Below the pieces are notes generated by a model that saw only the letters and a program-made list of their open reading frames with translations, made no database searches and was not told where the DNA came from. From CAYTSA01 sp964440345 (GTDB lineage: Bacteria > Desulfobacterota > Desulfovibrionia > Desulfovibrionales > Desulfovibrionaceae), in contig CAYTSA010000071.1 of NCBI GenBank assembly GCA_964440345.1, positions 1 to 20,519 of the forward strand: 20,519 nt of DNA. The letters run 5' to 3'. Every line of letters starts with the position of its first letter. Positions within the stretch are counted from its first letter, which is position 1. A program made the position numbers and the translations under genes. Below, one piece after another: positions 8,075 through 14,795 of this stretch.

Positions 8075-9126
8075 GCGTCGCAACCGTTGTAAATATCTTG
8101 CAATATGTCCCAGATGGAGTATGTATAGTCCCACTCCGGGTAGTGTCCACGAAACTTGGAGACGTCGCTTATCCACCAGATGTGGTCGCCTATGCGGTTG
8201 TCGTCGGCGTAGGCCCACTGCAGTTTTTTGCCGGAAATCTCCTCGCACATGGCAATGGCTTCCAGCATAGAACAATTGGAGTGGCGGCCGCCGCCCGCGT
8301 TGTAGACCTCTGCGGGCCGGGGGTTCTGCACGTAGTGGGTGAACATGCGCACCAGGTCGCTGCTGTGGATGTTGTCCCGCACCTGCTTGCCCTGGTAGCC
8401 AAACACGGTGTAGGGCCGGCCGGACATGCAGCATTGCATCAGATACGCCAGAAACCCGTGAAGCTCGGCGCCGCAGTGGGCCGGGCCGGTCAGGCAGCCG
8501 CCCCGAAAACAGACGGTGTTCATGCCGAAGTACTGTCCGTATTCCTGGACAAGCACGTCAGCCGCCACCTTGGAGGCGCCAAACAAGCTGTGCCTGGTCA
8601 TGTCTATGGACATGGACTCGTCAATGCCCCGGTCGTAGTAGTGATGGTCCTCGGCCAGCTCCCAGCGGCTTTCCCGTTCCACCAGGGGCAGCCGGTTGGG
8701 CGTGTCGCCATAGACCTTGTTTGTAGACGTAAAAATGAAGGCTGCCTCAGGCGCATACTTGCGGGTCATCTCCAAAAGCACCAGAGTCCCGTTGGCGTTG
8801 ACGGTGAAGTCCATAAACGGGTCCCGGGCCGCCCAGTCGTGCGAAGGCTGGGCTGCGGTATGAATCACGGCCTTGATGTCCGCCCCATACGTGGCGAAGA
8901 GCCGGTCCATGGCCTTCTGGTCGCGGATATCCTCGTCAACATGCGCATAATGAGGCAGAAGCTGCTCCAGCCGGCGGCGGTTCTTGTGGGTGGAGGCTTC
9001 GTCGCCGAAGAAGACCCGGCGCATGTCGTTGTCCACGCCCGCCACCAGGCAGCCCTGGGCATGAAACTGGCGGCATGTTTCTGAGCCGATGAGCCCGGCC
9101 GAGCCGGTAACAATGGCCACATCCAT
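8071..9126 (-). CDS. NAD-dependent epimerase/dehydratase (extended SDR, CDP-paratose 2-epimerase-like)
   Basis: This 351-residue extended SDR has the dinucleotide fold at the N-terminus (TGSAGLIG, 7-14) with an acidic VDND at 31-34, which suits NAD. The blocks FTSTNKVYGDTPNRLPLVE, RGGCLTGP, GKQVRDNIH and GDHIWWISD resemble tyvelose/CDP-paratose 2-epimerase-like proteins. Where SDRs normally have YxxxK, this protein reads F182-G-A-S-K186, so the usual catalytic tyrosine is a phenylalanine; the upstream S/T (T133-T135) is kept. From memory some relatives also read LFGASK, so this may be a subfamily trait. It presumably converts an NDP-sugar for the GT2 enzymes. It follows the second SDR by 8 bp and overlaps the radical SAM start. 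Confidence 0.88.
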   Translation of the reverse strand: MDVAIVTGSAGLIGSETCRQFHAQGCLVAGVDNDMRRVFFGDEASTHKNRRRLEQLLPHYAHVDEDIRDQKAMDRLFATYGADIKAVIHTAAQPSHDWAARDPFMDFTVNANGTLVLLEMTRKYAPEAAFIFTSTNKVYGDTPNRLPLVERESRWELAEDHHYYDRGIDESMSIDMTRHSLFGASKVAADVLVQEYGQYFGMNTVCFRGGCLTGPAHCGAELHGFLAYLMQCCMSGRPYTVFGYQGKQVRDNIHSSDLVRMFTHYVQNPRPAEVYNAGGGRHSNCSMLEAIAMCEEISGKKLQWAYADDNRIGDHIWWISDVSKFRGHYPEWDYTYSIWDILQDIYNGCDA

Positions 9127-9134
9127 AGAAATAG

Positions 9135-10208
9135 CTACCCCGCAGCCAACAAAGGCCGCAACATTTCGTGGTTGTCGCGTATCCAGCGGACCAGGTCATC
9201 GACAATGGCCGGGACGTCCCTGGCCGGCGCCCAGCCCGTAGCCTCCTGCACCCGCCGGCAGTCGCTCACATACCAGGGCACGTCGCCCTGCCGAGTCTCC
9301 GGCCTGGCGGCAATGGAAATATGATTTCCAGACGCCGCCTGAACCATCTGCGTCAATTCAGCCAGTGAAACGCTGTTGTCCGGTCCGCCGCCCACGTTCC
9401 AGGTCTGGCCGGCGTGGCTGTCCATGGCCTCCATCTGCCGCGTGAGCAAAGCAAACAGGTCTTCCACGTGCAGCACGTCGCGGACCTGCTTGCCCTTGCC
9501 GCCGTAGCCTATGTAAGCAAGTTCCATTCCGTACACGTGCGCCGCAGCCCACAGAGCCATGAATCCCTGGTCCACCTTGCCCATCTGCCACGGCCCAGCC
9601 AGCACGCCGCACCGGTTGATCACACAGCGCAGACCGTACATTTCCCCGTATTCAGCCATGAGCAGCTCAGCCGCCAGCTTGGTGGCGCCGTAGAGGGTTC
9701 GCGCGCCCTGCAGGGGAAACTCCTCGGCCACCCCCTGCACCGACACACCCGGAACCTTTTGCCCGGCTGCAAGCTGCAGTCGAGTCTCGCGCTCTTCATA
9801 CTCCAGGCCGGCCAGGACGTGCATGGGATAGACCCGGCTGGTGGAGAGAAAGATCATGTCCGCGCCGACTTTTCGACAGGCCTCCAGGCAATTGACGGCC
9901 CCGGTCAGGTTGGCCCCCAGCAGATACGCCGGCGACTCGCCGTAGCCTGCCAGCACAGACGGCTCGGCTGAGCACTCCAGCATCACGTCAAAAGGCCCCA
10001 CGGCTTCCAGGTCCTCAGGGGTGCGCACGTCGCCATGCAAAAAATGCACGCCAGCGTCGCGCAGGCGTGGCAAATTCAGCTCCGAGCCGCGGCGGCGCAG
10101 ATTGTCCAGGGCCGTGACGCGCATGGCCGGGTCCTCCTGGCGCTGCAACAAGGCCAGATTGGAGCCCACGAAACCGGCTCCGCCAGTTATGAGTATGTGT
10201 TCAGGCAT
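9135..10208 (-). CDS. NAD-dependent epimerase/dehydratase (extended SDR)
   Basis: This 357-residue extended SDR has TGGAGFVG (8-15) for NAD binding, LDNLRRRG after strand 2, a FLSTSRVYP block (120-127) carrying the catalytic Ser/Thr, and the intact YxxxK at Y173-K177 (LYGATKLAAE). GKGKQVRDVLHVEDL and WNVGGG in the C-terminal half are typical NDP-sugar epimerase/dehydratase features. It is paralogous to the SDR directly downstream (shared GKQVRD, aligned YGATK/FGASK), so the two may act in sequence on one nucleotide sugar. The ATG at 10208 overlaps the exosortase stop by 8 bp; there is no strong ribosome site, so coupling to the upstream gene is likely. The sugar product is not predictable from the sequence. 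Confidence 0.9.
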   Translation of the reverse strand: MPEHILITGGAGFVGSNLALLQRQEDPAMRVTALDNLRRRGSELNLPRLRDAGVHFLHGDVRTPEDLEAVGPFDVMLECSAEPSVLAGYGESPAYLLGANLTGAVNCLEACRKVGADMIFLSTSRVYPMHVLAGLEYEERETRLQLAAGQKVPGVSVQGVAEEFPLQGARTLYGATKLAAELLMAEYGEMYGLRCVINRCGVLAGPWQMGKVDQGFMALWAAAHVYGMELAYIGYGGKGKQVRDVLHVEDLFALLTRQMEAMDSHAGQTWNVGGGPDNSVSLAELTQMVQAASGNHISIAARPETRQGDVPWYVSDCRRVQEATGWAPARDVPAIVDDLVRWIRDNHEMLRPLLAAG

Positions 10209-11613
10209 CGGTATGCGTATCGGCTGTTTGCGCCATTCCCTTAACCGCCATCCACATGGCGGCCCAGGGAAGCGCCACAGTCCATAATTTTATCAGATAA
10301 TATGGCGGCGCAAGGCCGGTTCCTTCCACAAGAGCCACGACAAGCCAAGAGTGGACACACGCCGCGGCAACACCCAGCACCAGCAGCGCCGCCCGGCGGC
10401 CCGCAGTCCAGCCCGGCGCCCAAAGCACCAGCGCCGTCCACATGAACGCCTGCACGTTGGCCATGCCGCTGAGCGACCGCTTGACGTCGTAAGCCATCCG
10501 GCCATTATCCGCAACAAGGCCGCCCAAGACAGGCAAAACATACTCCTGGTTGACCAAAGCGATAACCCAGGAAACAGCCAGCCCAGCTGAAGCGCCGGCA
10601 AGCATCCACAGCCCTGACCGCCAAGGCTGTCTGCTGCGCCAGGAAAAAGACTCGAAAGCCCAGTAAAAGGCGAGCCCGGCCAGACAGATAAGCGACACGC
10701 CGAAGTAGTTGTACAGGAAATTCTGATCCCTGTTGCCACCCAAGGACACAGCCAGCGTGGCCGTGCGCATAAGGTAGTAGGAGTAGAACACGGGAACATA
10801 CGCCAGCGCTGCAAACACGAAGCGCTTCCACGCGCGGAGGGGAAGCATGAACACTGCCGCACAGGCAAAAACAGCCAGCGGCCCGGACATGCAACCGGGT
10901 ACGATGCGCACTGCGGCGCCGGACGTGCGCAACACGTCGCCGGAGAACCGTGCCTCGGTGAACACAGACAGCAACGCCGCAGCGTGGTAAGGTATGGCCC
11001 CGGCCAGGGCCGGGCCCAGGGGGCTGGCCATGACCGCAAAATGAACTGCGTAGCTGAACAAGAAACCAAGGGCGAACCATCCCGCCAGCCGCCAGGACCA
11101 GCCGCGGGAAAGCAGCGGAAAATCCTGCCCGGCAGCCCAGCCGGCCCAGACGAGAAAGGCGGCCAGCGTGCCGACAATGACCATGGCCTGGCCCACGACT
11201 ATGTGCAGAAACCACAAGGTGCCGCCCAGGCTGGCCGTGCCTATGATGATGACCAGTATGCGTACTGTGTTCAAGACCAGACTGAAGACCGCCCCGAGCC
11301 CCAGTCCTGCGGCTTTGGCCCCCAGCGACGCCGGAAAGATGACCACAGCCGCCCCGTACAACAACACTATCTGCAGGCCAGCGCATTCGCCGGCTATGTT
11401 GTACGACCGGCCGGACGTTCGCACAATCGTCCCCCGTCGCGCAACGTCTTCATAGCCCAGGTCGGACAATGCCTGCGCAGCAACCTTGGCGGTAAGGAGG
11501 GAAACGGGCTTTAGAACAGAGCGTTCCAACCATTGGCTGTCCATGTTGTGGATGGCCAGAAACGTAAGTACAAAAAATATCGCCAGCCGTATGTAGAGGT
11601 TTTTTTTGGACAT
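10201..11613 (-). CDS. Exosortase/archaeosortase-family membrane protein with two exosortase-like modules
   Basis: This 470-residue protein is strongly hydrophobic, with a dozen or so predicted membrane helices. Module 1 carries the exosortase catalytic pattern: C77 in GECAGLQ, R118 in NTVRI and H137 in WFLHIVVGQ. A second segment repeats the layout: LRTSGAAVRIVPGC241MSG parallels VRTSGRSYNIAGEC77AGL, and R283 (LMRTATL) lies 42 residues further on, against 41 in module 1. The position matching H137 is N302, so module 2 looks catalytically altered. A third hydrophobic region (330-455) follows. Exosortases cleave C-terminal sorting signals such as PEP-CTERM in the inner membrane and usually accompany exopolysaccharide genes, as here. 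Codons 3-5 are read from an A8 run. No clear ribosome site is seen; a small hairpin fills the gap to the upstream activator gene. Confidence 0.82.
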   Translation of the reverse strand: MSKKNLYIRLAIFFVLTFLAIHNMDSQWLERSVLKPVSLLTAKVAAQALSDLGYEDVARRGTIVRTSGRSYNIAGECAGLQIVLLYGAAVVIFPASLGAKAAGLGLGAVFSLVLNTVRILVIIIGTASLGGTLWFLHIVVGQAMVIVGTLAAFLVWAGWAAGQDFPLLSRGWSWRLAGWFALGFLFSYAVHFAVMASPLGPALAGAIPYHAAALLSVFTEARFSGDVLRTSGAAVRIVPGCMSGPLAVFACAAVFMLPLRAWKRFVFAALAYVPVFYSYYLMRTATLAVSLGGNRDQNFLYNYFGVSLICLAGLAFYWAFESFSWRSRQPWRSGLWMLAGASAGLAVSWVIALVNQEYVLPVLGGLVADNGRMAYDVKRSLSGMANVQAFMWTALVLWAPGWTAGRRAALLVLGVAAACVHSWLVVALVEGTGLAPPYYLIKLWTVALPWAAMWMAVKGMAQTADTHTDA

Positions 11614-11617
11614 GTGT

Positions 11618-11631
11618 CTCGCACGGGCGAG
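11618..11631 (-). promoter_or_regulatory. Small hairpin over the exosortase translation start region
   Basis: Read on the minus strand, CTCGC-CCGT-GCGAG forms a 5-bp stem with a 4-base loop, filling most of the 20-bp gap between the activator stop and the exosortase ATG. No Shine-Dalgarno sequence is visible in the gap. The hairpin could limit exosortase translation relative to the activator, or be chance in GC-rich DNA. Confidence 0.35.
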
Positions 11632-11633
11632 CT

Positions 11634-13214
11634 TCAGGATTTCTGGATGCCTAAACGTTTCATGCGCGAATCAAAGGTGGAGCGGTTAACGCCTGCGTCC
11701 TTGGCGGCTTTAGTGACGTTCCATTTGTTCTTGTCCAGCAGGTGCTCCACGTACGAACGCTCCACGTCTTCCCAGGTGGCGCCGTCAAACTCCTCGTCCC
11801 GGTTGAACGATCCTGGGCGGGGCGGCGCAGCAGCAGGGGCATGGAGTGTATCGGTTTCCGTCTCTTCCACCTCAGCCGGAAACGCCCCTTCCGTCATGTG
11901 CGAAGGCAGATCGATCAAACGTATAACCTCGCCCTCCACAGTAGTGATTACGTATTTAACAAAGTTTTCCAGCTCGCGGATGTTCCCCCGCCAGGGGTAT
12001 TCCATCAGCCAGTTGACCGTGTCCTTGGAGAACTGCTTCGGCTTTTTCCCCACAGACACGGATTCCTTTTTCAGGAAATACTCCAGCAGGGCCGGGATGT
12101 CATCCCGCCTTTCCCGCAGGGGGGGCAAGTGCAATGGCAAGACGTTCAAGCGGTAGAACAGGTCCTCGCGAAAGCGCTTTTCGGAAATTTCCCGGGAAAG
12201 GTCCTTGTTGGTGGCGGTAATGATGCGCACGTCCACCTGCTTGGTCTCGGAGCCGCCCAGGGGTTTTATCTCCTTGTTCTGAATAACGCGCAAGATGCGG
12301 GCTTGCAGGTGCATGTCCATGTCGCCGATTTCGTCAAGAAACACGGTGCCGCCGTTAGCGGCTTCGAAAAGGCCTTTTTTATCCTGCGTGGCGCCGGTGA
12401 AGGCGCCCTTCTTGTAGCCGAAAAGTTCGCTCTCCAGCAGGGTGTCTGGAATGGCGGAACAGTTTTGAACCATGAAAGGTTTTCCCTTGCGCTTGGACTG
12501 GCGGTGAATCTCTTTGGCCATAATGTCCTTGCCTGAACCGGATTCGCCAGTGATAAGCACGGGAAAGTCGGTTTGGGCGTAGTTGCGGGCAATTTTCATG
12601 GCCTCGCGAAAAGGCCGGCTCTGGCCGATGATAGCGCCGCCCACAACGAACTCAAGGGTCTGCTTGAGCCGCAGATTTTCCTGCAGCTGGTCTTTGAAAG
12701 AGATGGAGTTGGACAGGGCGATGGAGCCTATGTCCACAAGCGACTGCAACAAAGAAAGATAGTCTTTGTCCAGGTTGATGCGGTCCCCGCCAGAGCTGGT
12801 GTCTATAATCTGCACGGCGCCGTAGACCTCGCCGCTTTTAAGAATGAGCGGATAGCACAGGATGAGGGTGGATTTGACGTCAAAATCATCCTCCAACTCC
12901 TTGAAATGCCGCTGATCTTTGCCTGCTTCTGCGATGGTCATTTCGCCTTTTTCAATGACCCAGCGCACCAGGCTGGGCCGGTCCTCTGGAATGACGACGC
13001 TCTTGATGCGGTCACTTTCTGCGCCAGCCGCCTCTACGCATAAATACCCATCCCCGCCTTTGACCCATATAGAGCCGCGGCCCACTTGTTGCATCTCCAT
13101 GAGCAGTTTCAAAAAATTCTGCTGCATTCGCTGAGGCTCCAGCTCTTCGAAAAGCGTCTTGTAGAACTCTATTGCCGTCTTGCGCACGTCATGGTCTCCT
13201 GTCTTCAACTCCAT
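11634..13214 (-). CDS. Sigma-54-dependent transcriptional activator (GAF-AAA+-Fis)
   Basis: The product is 526 residues. An N-terminal GAF-like sensor domain (about 25-175) is followed by a sigma-54 interaction AAA+ domain: Walker A GESGSGKD (about 223-230), the sigma-54-contacting GAFTGA loop (about 270-275), Walker B GGTVFLDEIGD (about 288-298) and an R-finger region with FREDLFYRLNVLPL. A Pro/Glu-rich linker (445-470) leads to a C-terminal Fis-type helix-turn-helix (about 497-522, WNVTKAAKDAGVNRSTF). It has no receiver domain, so a small molecule or partner bound by GAF is the likely signal. It starts the operon, so it probably controls the exosortase and glycan genes, and perhaps the sigma-54 promoter behind it. 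Two ATGs are adjacent; I chose 13214 because the AAGGA at 13219-13223 is only 1 base from the first. Confidence 0.92.
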   Translation of the reverse strand: MELKTGDHDVRKTAIEFYKTLFEELEPQRMQQNFLKLLMEMQQVGRGSIWVKGGDGYLCVEAAGAESDRIKSVVIPEDRPSLVRWVIEKGEMTIAEAGKDQRHFKELEDDFDVKSTLILCYPLILKSGEVYGAVQIIDTSSGGDRINLDKDYLSLLQSLVDIGSIALSNSISFKDQLQENLRLKQTLEFVVGGAIIGQSRPFREAMKIARNYAQTDFPVLITGESGSGKDIMAKEIHRQSKRKGKPFMVQNCSAIPDTLLESELFGYKKGAFTGATQDKKGLFEAANGGTVFLDEIGDMDMHLQARILRVIQNKEIKPLGGSETKQVDVRIITATNKDLSREISEKRFREDLFYRLNVLPLHLPPLRERRDDIPALLEYFLKKESVSVGKKPKQFSKDTVNWLMEYPWRGNIRELENFVKYVITTVEGEVIRLIDLPSHMTEGAFPAEVEETETDTLHAPAAAPPRPGSFNRDEEFDGATWEDVERSYVEHLLDKNKWNVTKAAKDAGVNRSTFDSRMKRLGIQKS

Positions 13215-13218
13215 CATA

Positions 13219-13223
13219 TCCTT
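13219..13223 (-). promoter_or_regulatory. Ribosome binding site deciding the activator start
   Basis: AAGGA on the minus strand lies 1 base from the ATG at 13217 and 4 bases from the ATG at 13214. The wider spacing is more workable, so the second ATG is the better start; the proteins differ by one methionine. Confidence 0.5.
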
Positions 13224-13297
13224 CTATCAAGCGGTCATAAGCCAGTATCGCAGTTTCAGGATTTTCCTGAAGTATCACAAGTTTCATGTCTTGCAAA

Positions 13298-13314
13298 GCT
13301 GGCGCCGTGCCAGC
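13298..13314 (-). promoter_or_regulatory. Possible sigma-54 promoter for the activator operon, within a short palindrome
   Basis: On the minus strand TGGCACG-N6-GC places the -24 GG and -12 GC at the correct 10-base spacing, with a perfect -24 block but a poor -12 block (CAGCT instead of TTGCT). A transcript would start about 70 bases before the activator ATG, allowing autoregulation. The same bases form an inverted repeat, GCTGGC/GCCAGC, so an operator or chance palindrome is an alternative. Confidence 0.35.
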
Positions 13315-13360
13315 AACGGGACACAGAGCATACAGACAAAATCAAGCATCTAAATATGTT

Positions 13361-13383
13361 AAAAAGGAAAACCCCTTTTTTTT
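13361..13383. terminator. Weak bidirectional hairpin with A/T tracts
   Basis: AAAAAGG (13361-13367) pairs with CCTTTTT (13374-13380) around a 6-base loop. T8 follows on the plus strand, and T5 closes the stem on the minus strand. The stem has only two GC pairs, so termination would be inefficient. On the minus strand it could end a transcript from the promoter near 13604 before the activator gene. Confidence 0.35.
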
Positions 13384-13388
13384 AAGGC

Positions 13389-13406
13389 TTGGCACGATCC
13401 TGGCAT
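13389..13406 (+). promoter_or_regulatory. Near-consensus sigma-54 promoter facing away from the activator gene
   Basis: TTGGCACGATCCTGGCAT matches the -24/-12 consensus TTGGCACG-N4-TTGCA at all positions but one (the second T of TTGC is G), with the invariant GG and GC 10 bases apart. The predicted start is about 13416. It points right into a region with no plus-strand gene before the convergent lpxB, so it would drive a small RNA or an antisense transcript. Confidence 0.6.
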
Positions 13407-13415
13407 CATTCATGA

Positions 13416-13597
13416 CAACCAGCCACGCTTTGAGCTGGGGACTATAGAGTTCTTGATCAGCGCCAACTCCACTCCCTTGACCTGGCGCACACGACAAGCT
13501 CTCTGACCCCGCATCGAGGCTGGCCCAGCATGAGCGCCGATGATAGTTTGGGTCGGGTTTGGGGGCGCTTCGCTTCTATCGGGGCTCATGCTGATTT
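13416..13597. ncRNA. Candidate structured small RNA region between activator and lpxB
   Basis: No convincing protein gene lies in 13218-13628. Instead there are nested inverted repeats: CCAGC/GCTGG (13419-13438), GCGCCA/TGGCGC (13460-13488), flanked by complementary GGGG/CCCC and AGAG/CTCT patches, and a long imperfect stem, 13526-13546 with 13576-13593, containing a perfect 10-bp arm CAGCATGAGC/GCTCATGCTG. Read on the plus strand, the RNA would begin at the sigma-54 start with the first hairpin at its 5' end. Read on the minus strand, it would begin just after the extended -10 box near 13604 and end at the weak terminator near 13361 (about 240 bases). I recognise no known RNA family in either reading. 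Strand and existence are unproven. Confidence 0.35.
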
Positions 13598-13603
13598 GAG
13601 TAC

Positions 13604-13609
13604 ATTATA
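13604..13609 (-). promoter_or_regulatory. Extended -10 promoter element downstream of lpxB
   Basis: On the minus strand TATAAT is perfect and preceded by TGC, giving an extended -10 (TGnTATAAT). The -35 at 17-bp spacing is weak (TAGACC). The expected start is near 13597. It could drive a leader or separate RNA in front of the activator operon, or be the operon's sigma-70 promoter with a 380-base leader. Confidence 0.5.
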
Positions 13610-13628
13610 GCATAAAAAGCGCAACGGT

Positions 13629-14765
13629 CTATTCTCCGACATCCTCCCTAATGAGCCGGGCGGCCCGGGCGGCTGCGCCCGGCTCACCCATTTTTGAGCG
13701 CAACTGCGCCAGATCGTCACGCACAGCCTGCAGCTTTTCCGGATTGTCCAGCCATTGGCCTACGATGGCGGACATGCTGTCTGCTGTGGCCTCGTGCTGC
13801 AGCAGCTCCGGAAACACCCTACGGGACATGATCAGGTTCGGCAAACTGATGTGATCCACCCGGATAAGCCGCTTGCCCAGTGCGTACGTCAGGGGGGACA
13901 CCTTGTACGCCACGACTGTGGGGGTCCCTATCAACGCCGCCTCCAGCGTCACCGTGCCAGACGCAGCCAACAGGCAGCTGCACTCCCGCATGCCGGCATA
14001 GCGGCATTCCGGCTCTATCATGTGCATGGAAATGTCCGCCTGCCACAGCGAGCGCAGCATGGCCGCGTCTACGCCAGGCGCCCGGAAAAGGCGAAACTGC
14101 AGCCCCGGCCGCAACGCAGCCAGATTCCTGGCGGCGGCGGCAAATTCCGGCAACAGCGCGCTTACCTCTTTACTCCGGCTTCCAGGCAGGATACCTACTA
14201 CCTCTTTATGGGGCTGCTGCTGCATCAGTTCGTCCAGCGGCACGGCGTCCAGCAAGGGGTGGCCCACATACGTGGCCTGACCGCCGTGGCTGCGATAGAA
14301 TTCTTCTTCAAAAGGCAGTATGCACAACACCCGGCGCATGGCGCTGCTGAGGAAACGGACCCGGCCCCGGCGCCAGGCCCAGACCTGAGGGCTGATGTAG
14401 TAAAACGCTGGAATGGCCAGCCTGCGGGCCATACGGGCAACGATAAAATTGTACTCCGGACTGTCTATGAGGACCACAACGTCAGGCCGCCGGCTGCGCA
14501 ACAGGCCATAGGTCTTCCACAACAGCCGGGCAACCCGTGGCAAGGCGGAAAAAACTTCGGTAAAACCCATGATGGAGAGTTCTTCACTGGAAATGTCGGC
14601 CTGCATCCCGGCTTCGCGCATGGCCTGCCCGCCCATGCCCGTGAAGCGGACCGGCCGCATCCCTTGCTCTGCCTGTTGCTGGAAAGCCTGCATGAGCAAG
14701 GCCCCGTGCATGTCGCCGGAGGCTTCGCCGGCGTTTATCCAGATGCTAAGTTCTGATCCAATCAT
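13629..14765 (-). CDS. lpxB: Lipid-A-disaccharide synthase
   Basis: The 378-residue product is of normal length for LpxB (about 380). It joins UDP-2,3-diacylglucosamine and lipid X (2,3-diacylglucosamine-1-phosphate) to make the lipid A disaccharide at the inner membrane. Signatures seen: INAGEASGDMHG (10-21), IMGFTEVFSALPR (65-77), LIDSPEYNF, YYISPQVWAWRRGR, YVGHPLLD, GILPGSRSKEV, and ASGTVTLEAALIGTPTVVAYK near the C-terminus, with SLPNLIMSRRVFPELLQ after it. The ATG at 14765 has AGGAGT 9 bases upstream; the frame stays open a further 129 codons, but that part is antisense to the oxidoreductase. Other lpx genes (lpxA, lpxD) are not in the window. Confidence 0.95.
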   Translation of the reverse strand: MIGSELSIWINAGEASGDMHGALLMQAFQQQAEQGMRPVRFTGMGGQAMREAGMQADISSEELSIMGFTEVFSALPRVARLLWKTYGLLRSRRPDVVVLIDSPEYNFIVARMARRLAIPAFYYISPQVWAWRRGRVRFLSSAMRRVLCILPFEEEFYRSHGGQATYVGHPLLDAVPLDELMQQQPHKEVVGILPGSRSKEVSALLPEFAAAARNLAALRPGLQFRLFRAPGVDAAMLRSLWQADISMHMIEPECRYAGMRECSCLLAASGTVTLEAALIGTPTVVAYKVSPLTYALGKRLIRVDHISLPNLIMSRRVFPELLQHEATADSMSAIVGQWLDNPEKLQAVRDDLAQLRSKMGEPGAAARAARLIREDVGE

Positions 14766-14774
14766 AGCAAATAC

Positions 14775-14780
14775 ACTCCT
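14775..14780 (-). promoter_or_regulatory. lpxB ribosome binding site in a 30-bp divergent gap
   Basis: AGGAGT on the minus strand sits 9 bases before the lpxB ATG. It lies back-to-back with the GAGGGA site of the divergent gene, so no room is left between the genes for promoters; these must lie inside the opposing coding sequences. Confidence 0.7.
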
Positions 14781-14784
14781 GAGC

Positions 14785-14790
14785 GAGGGA
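14785..14790 (+). promoter_or_regulatory. Ribosome binding site of the divergent oxidoreductase
   Basis: GAGGGA ends 5 bases before the ATG at 14796 and supports that start. It occupies most of the right half of the 30-bp intergenic gap. Confidence 0.65.
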
Positions 14791-14795
14791 ACAGC

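Noticed and set aside
6701..9084. Two long plus-strand open frames (6701-8092, 7948-9084)
   Set aside because: They are His/Arg/Gly-rich shadow translations opposite the radical SAM and SDR genes, with no family features.
13412..13447. 11-codon plus-strand frame (MTTSHALSWGL) near the sigma-54 start
   Set aside because: The predicted transcript begins after its ATG and there is no ribosome site.
13546..13584. Possible G-quadruplex in the plus strand
   Set aside because: Only three close G tracts are present, and the fourth belongs to the long stem; the hairpin is the more likely structure.
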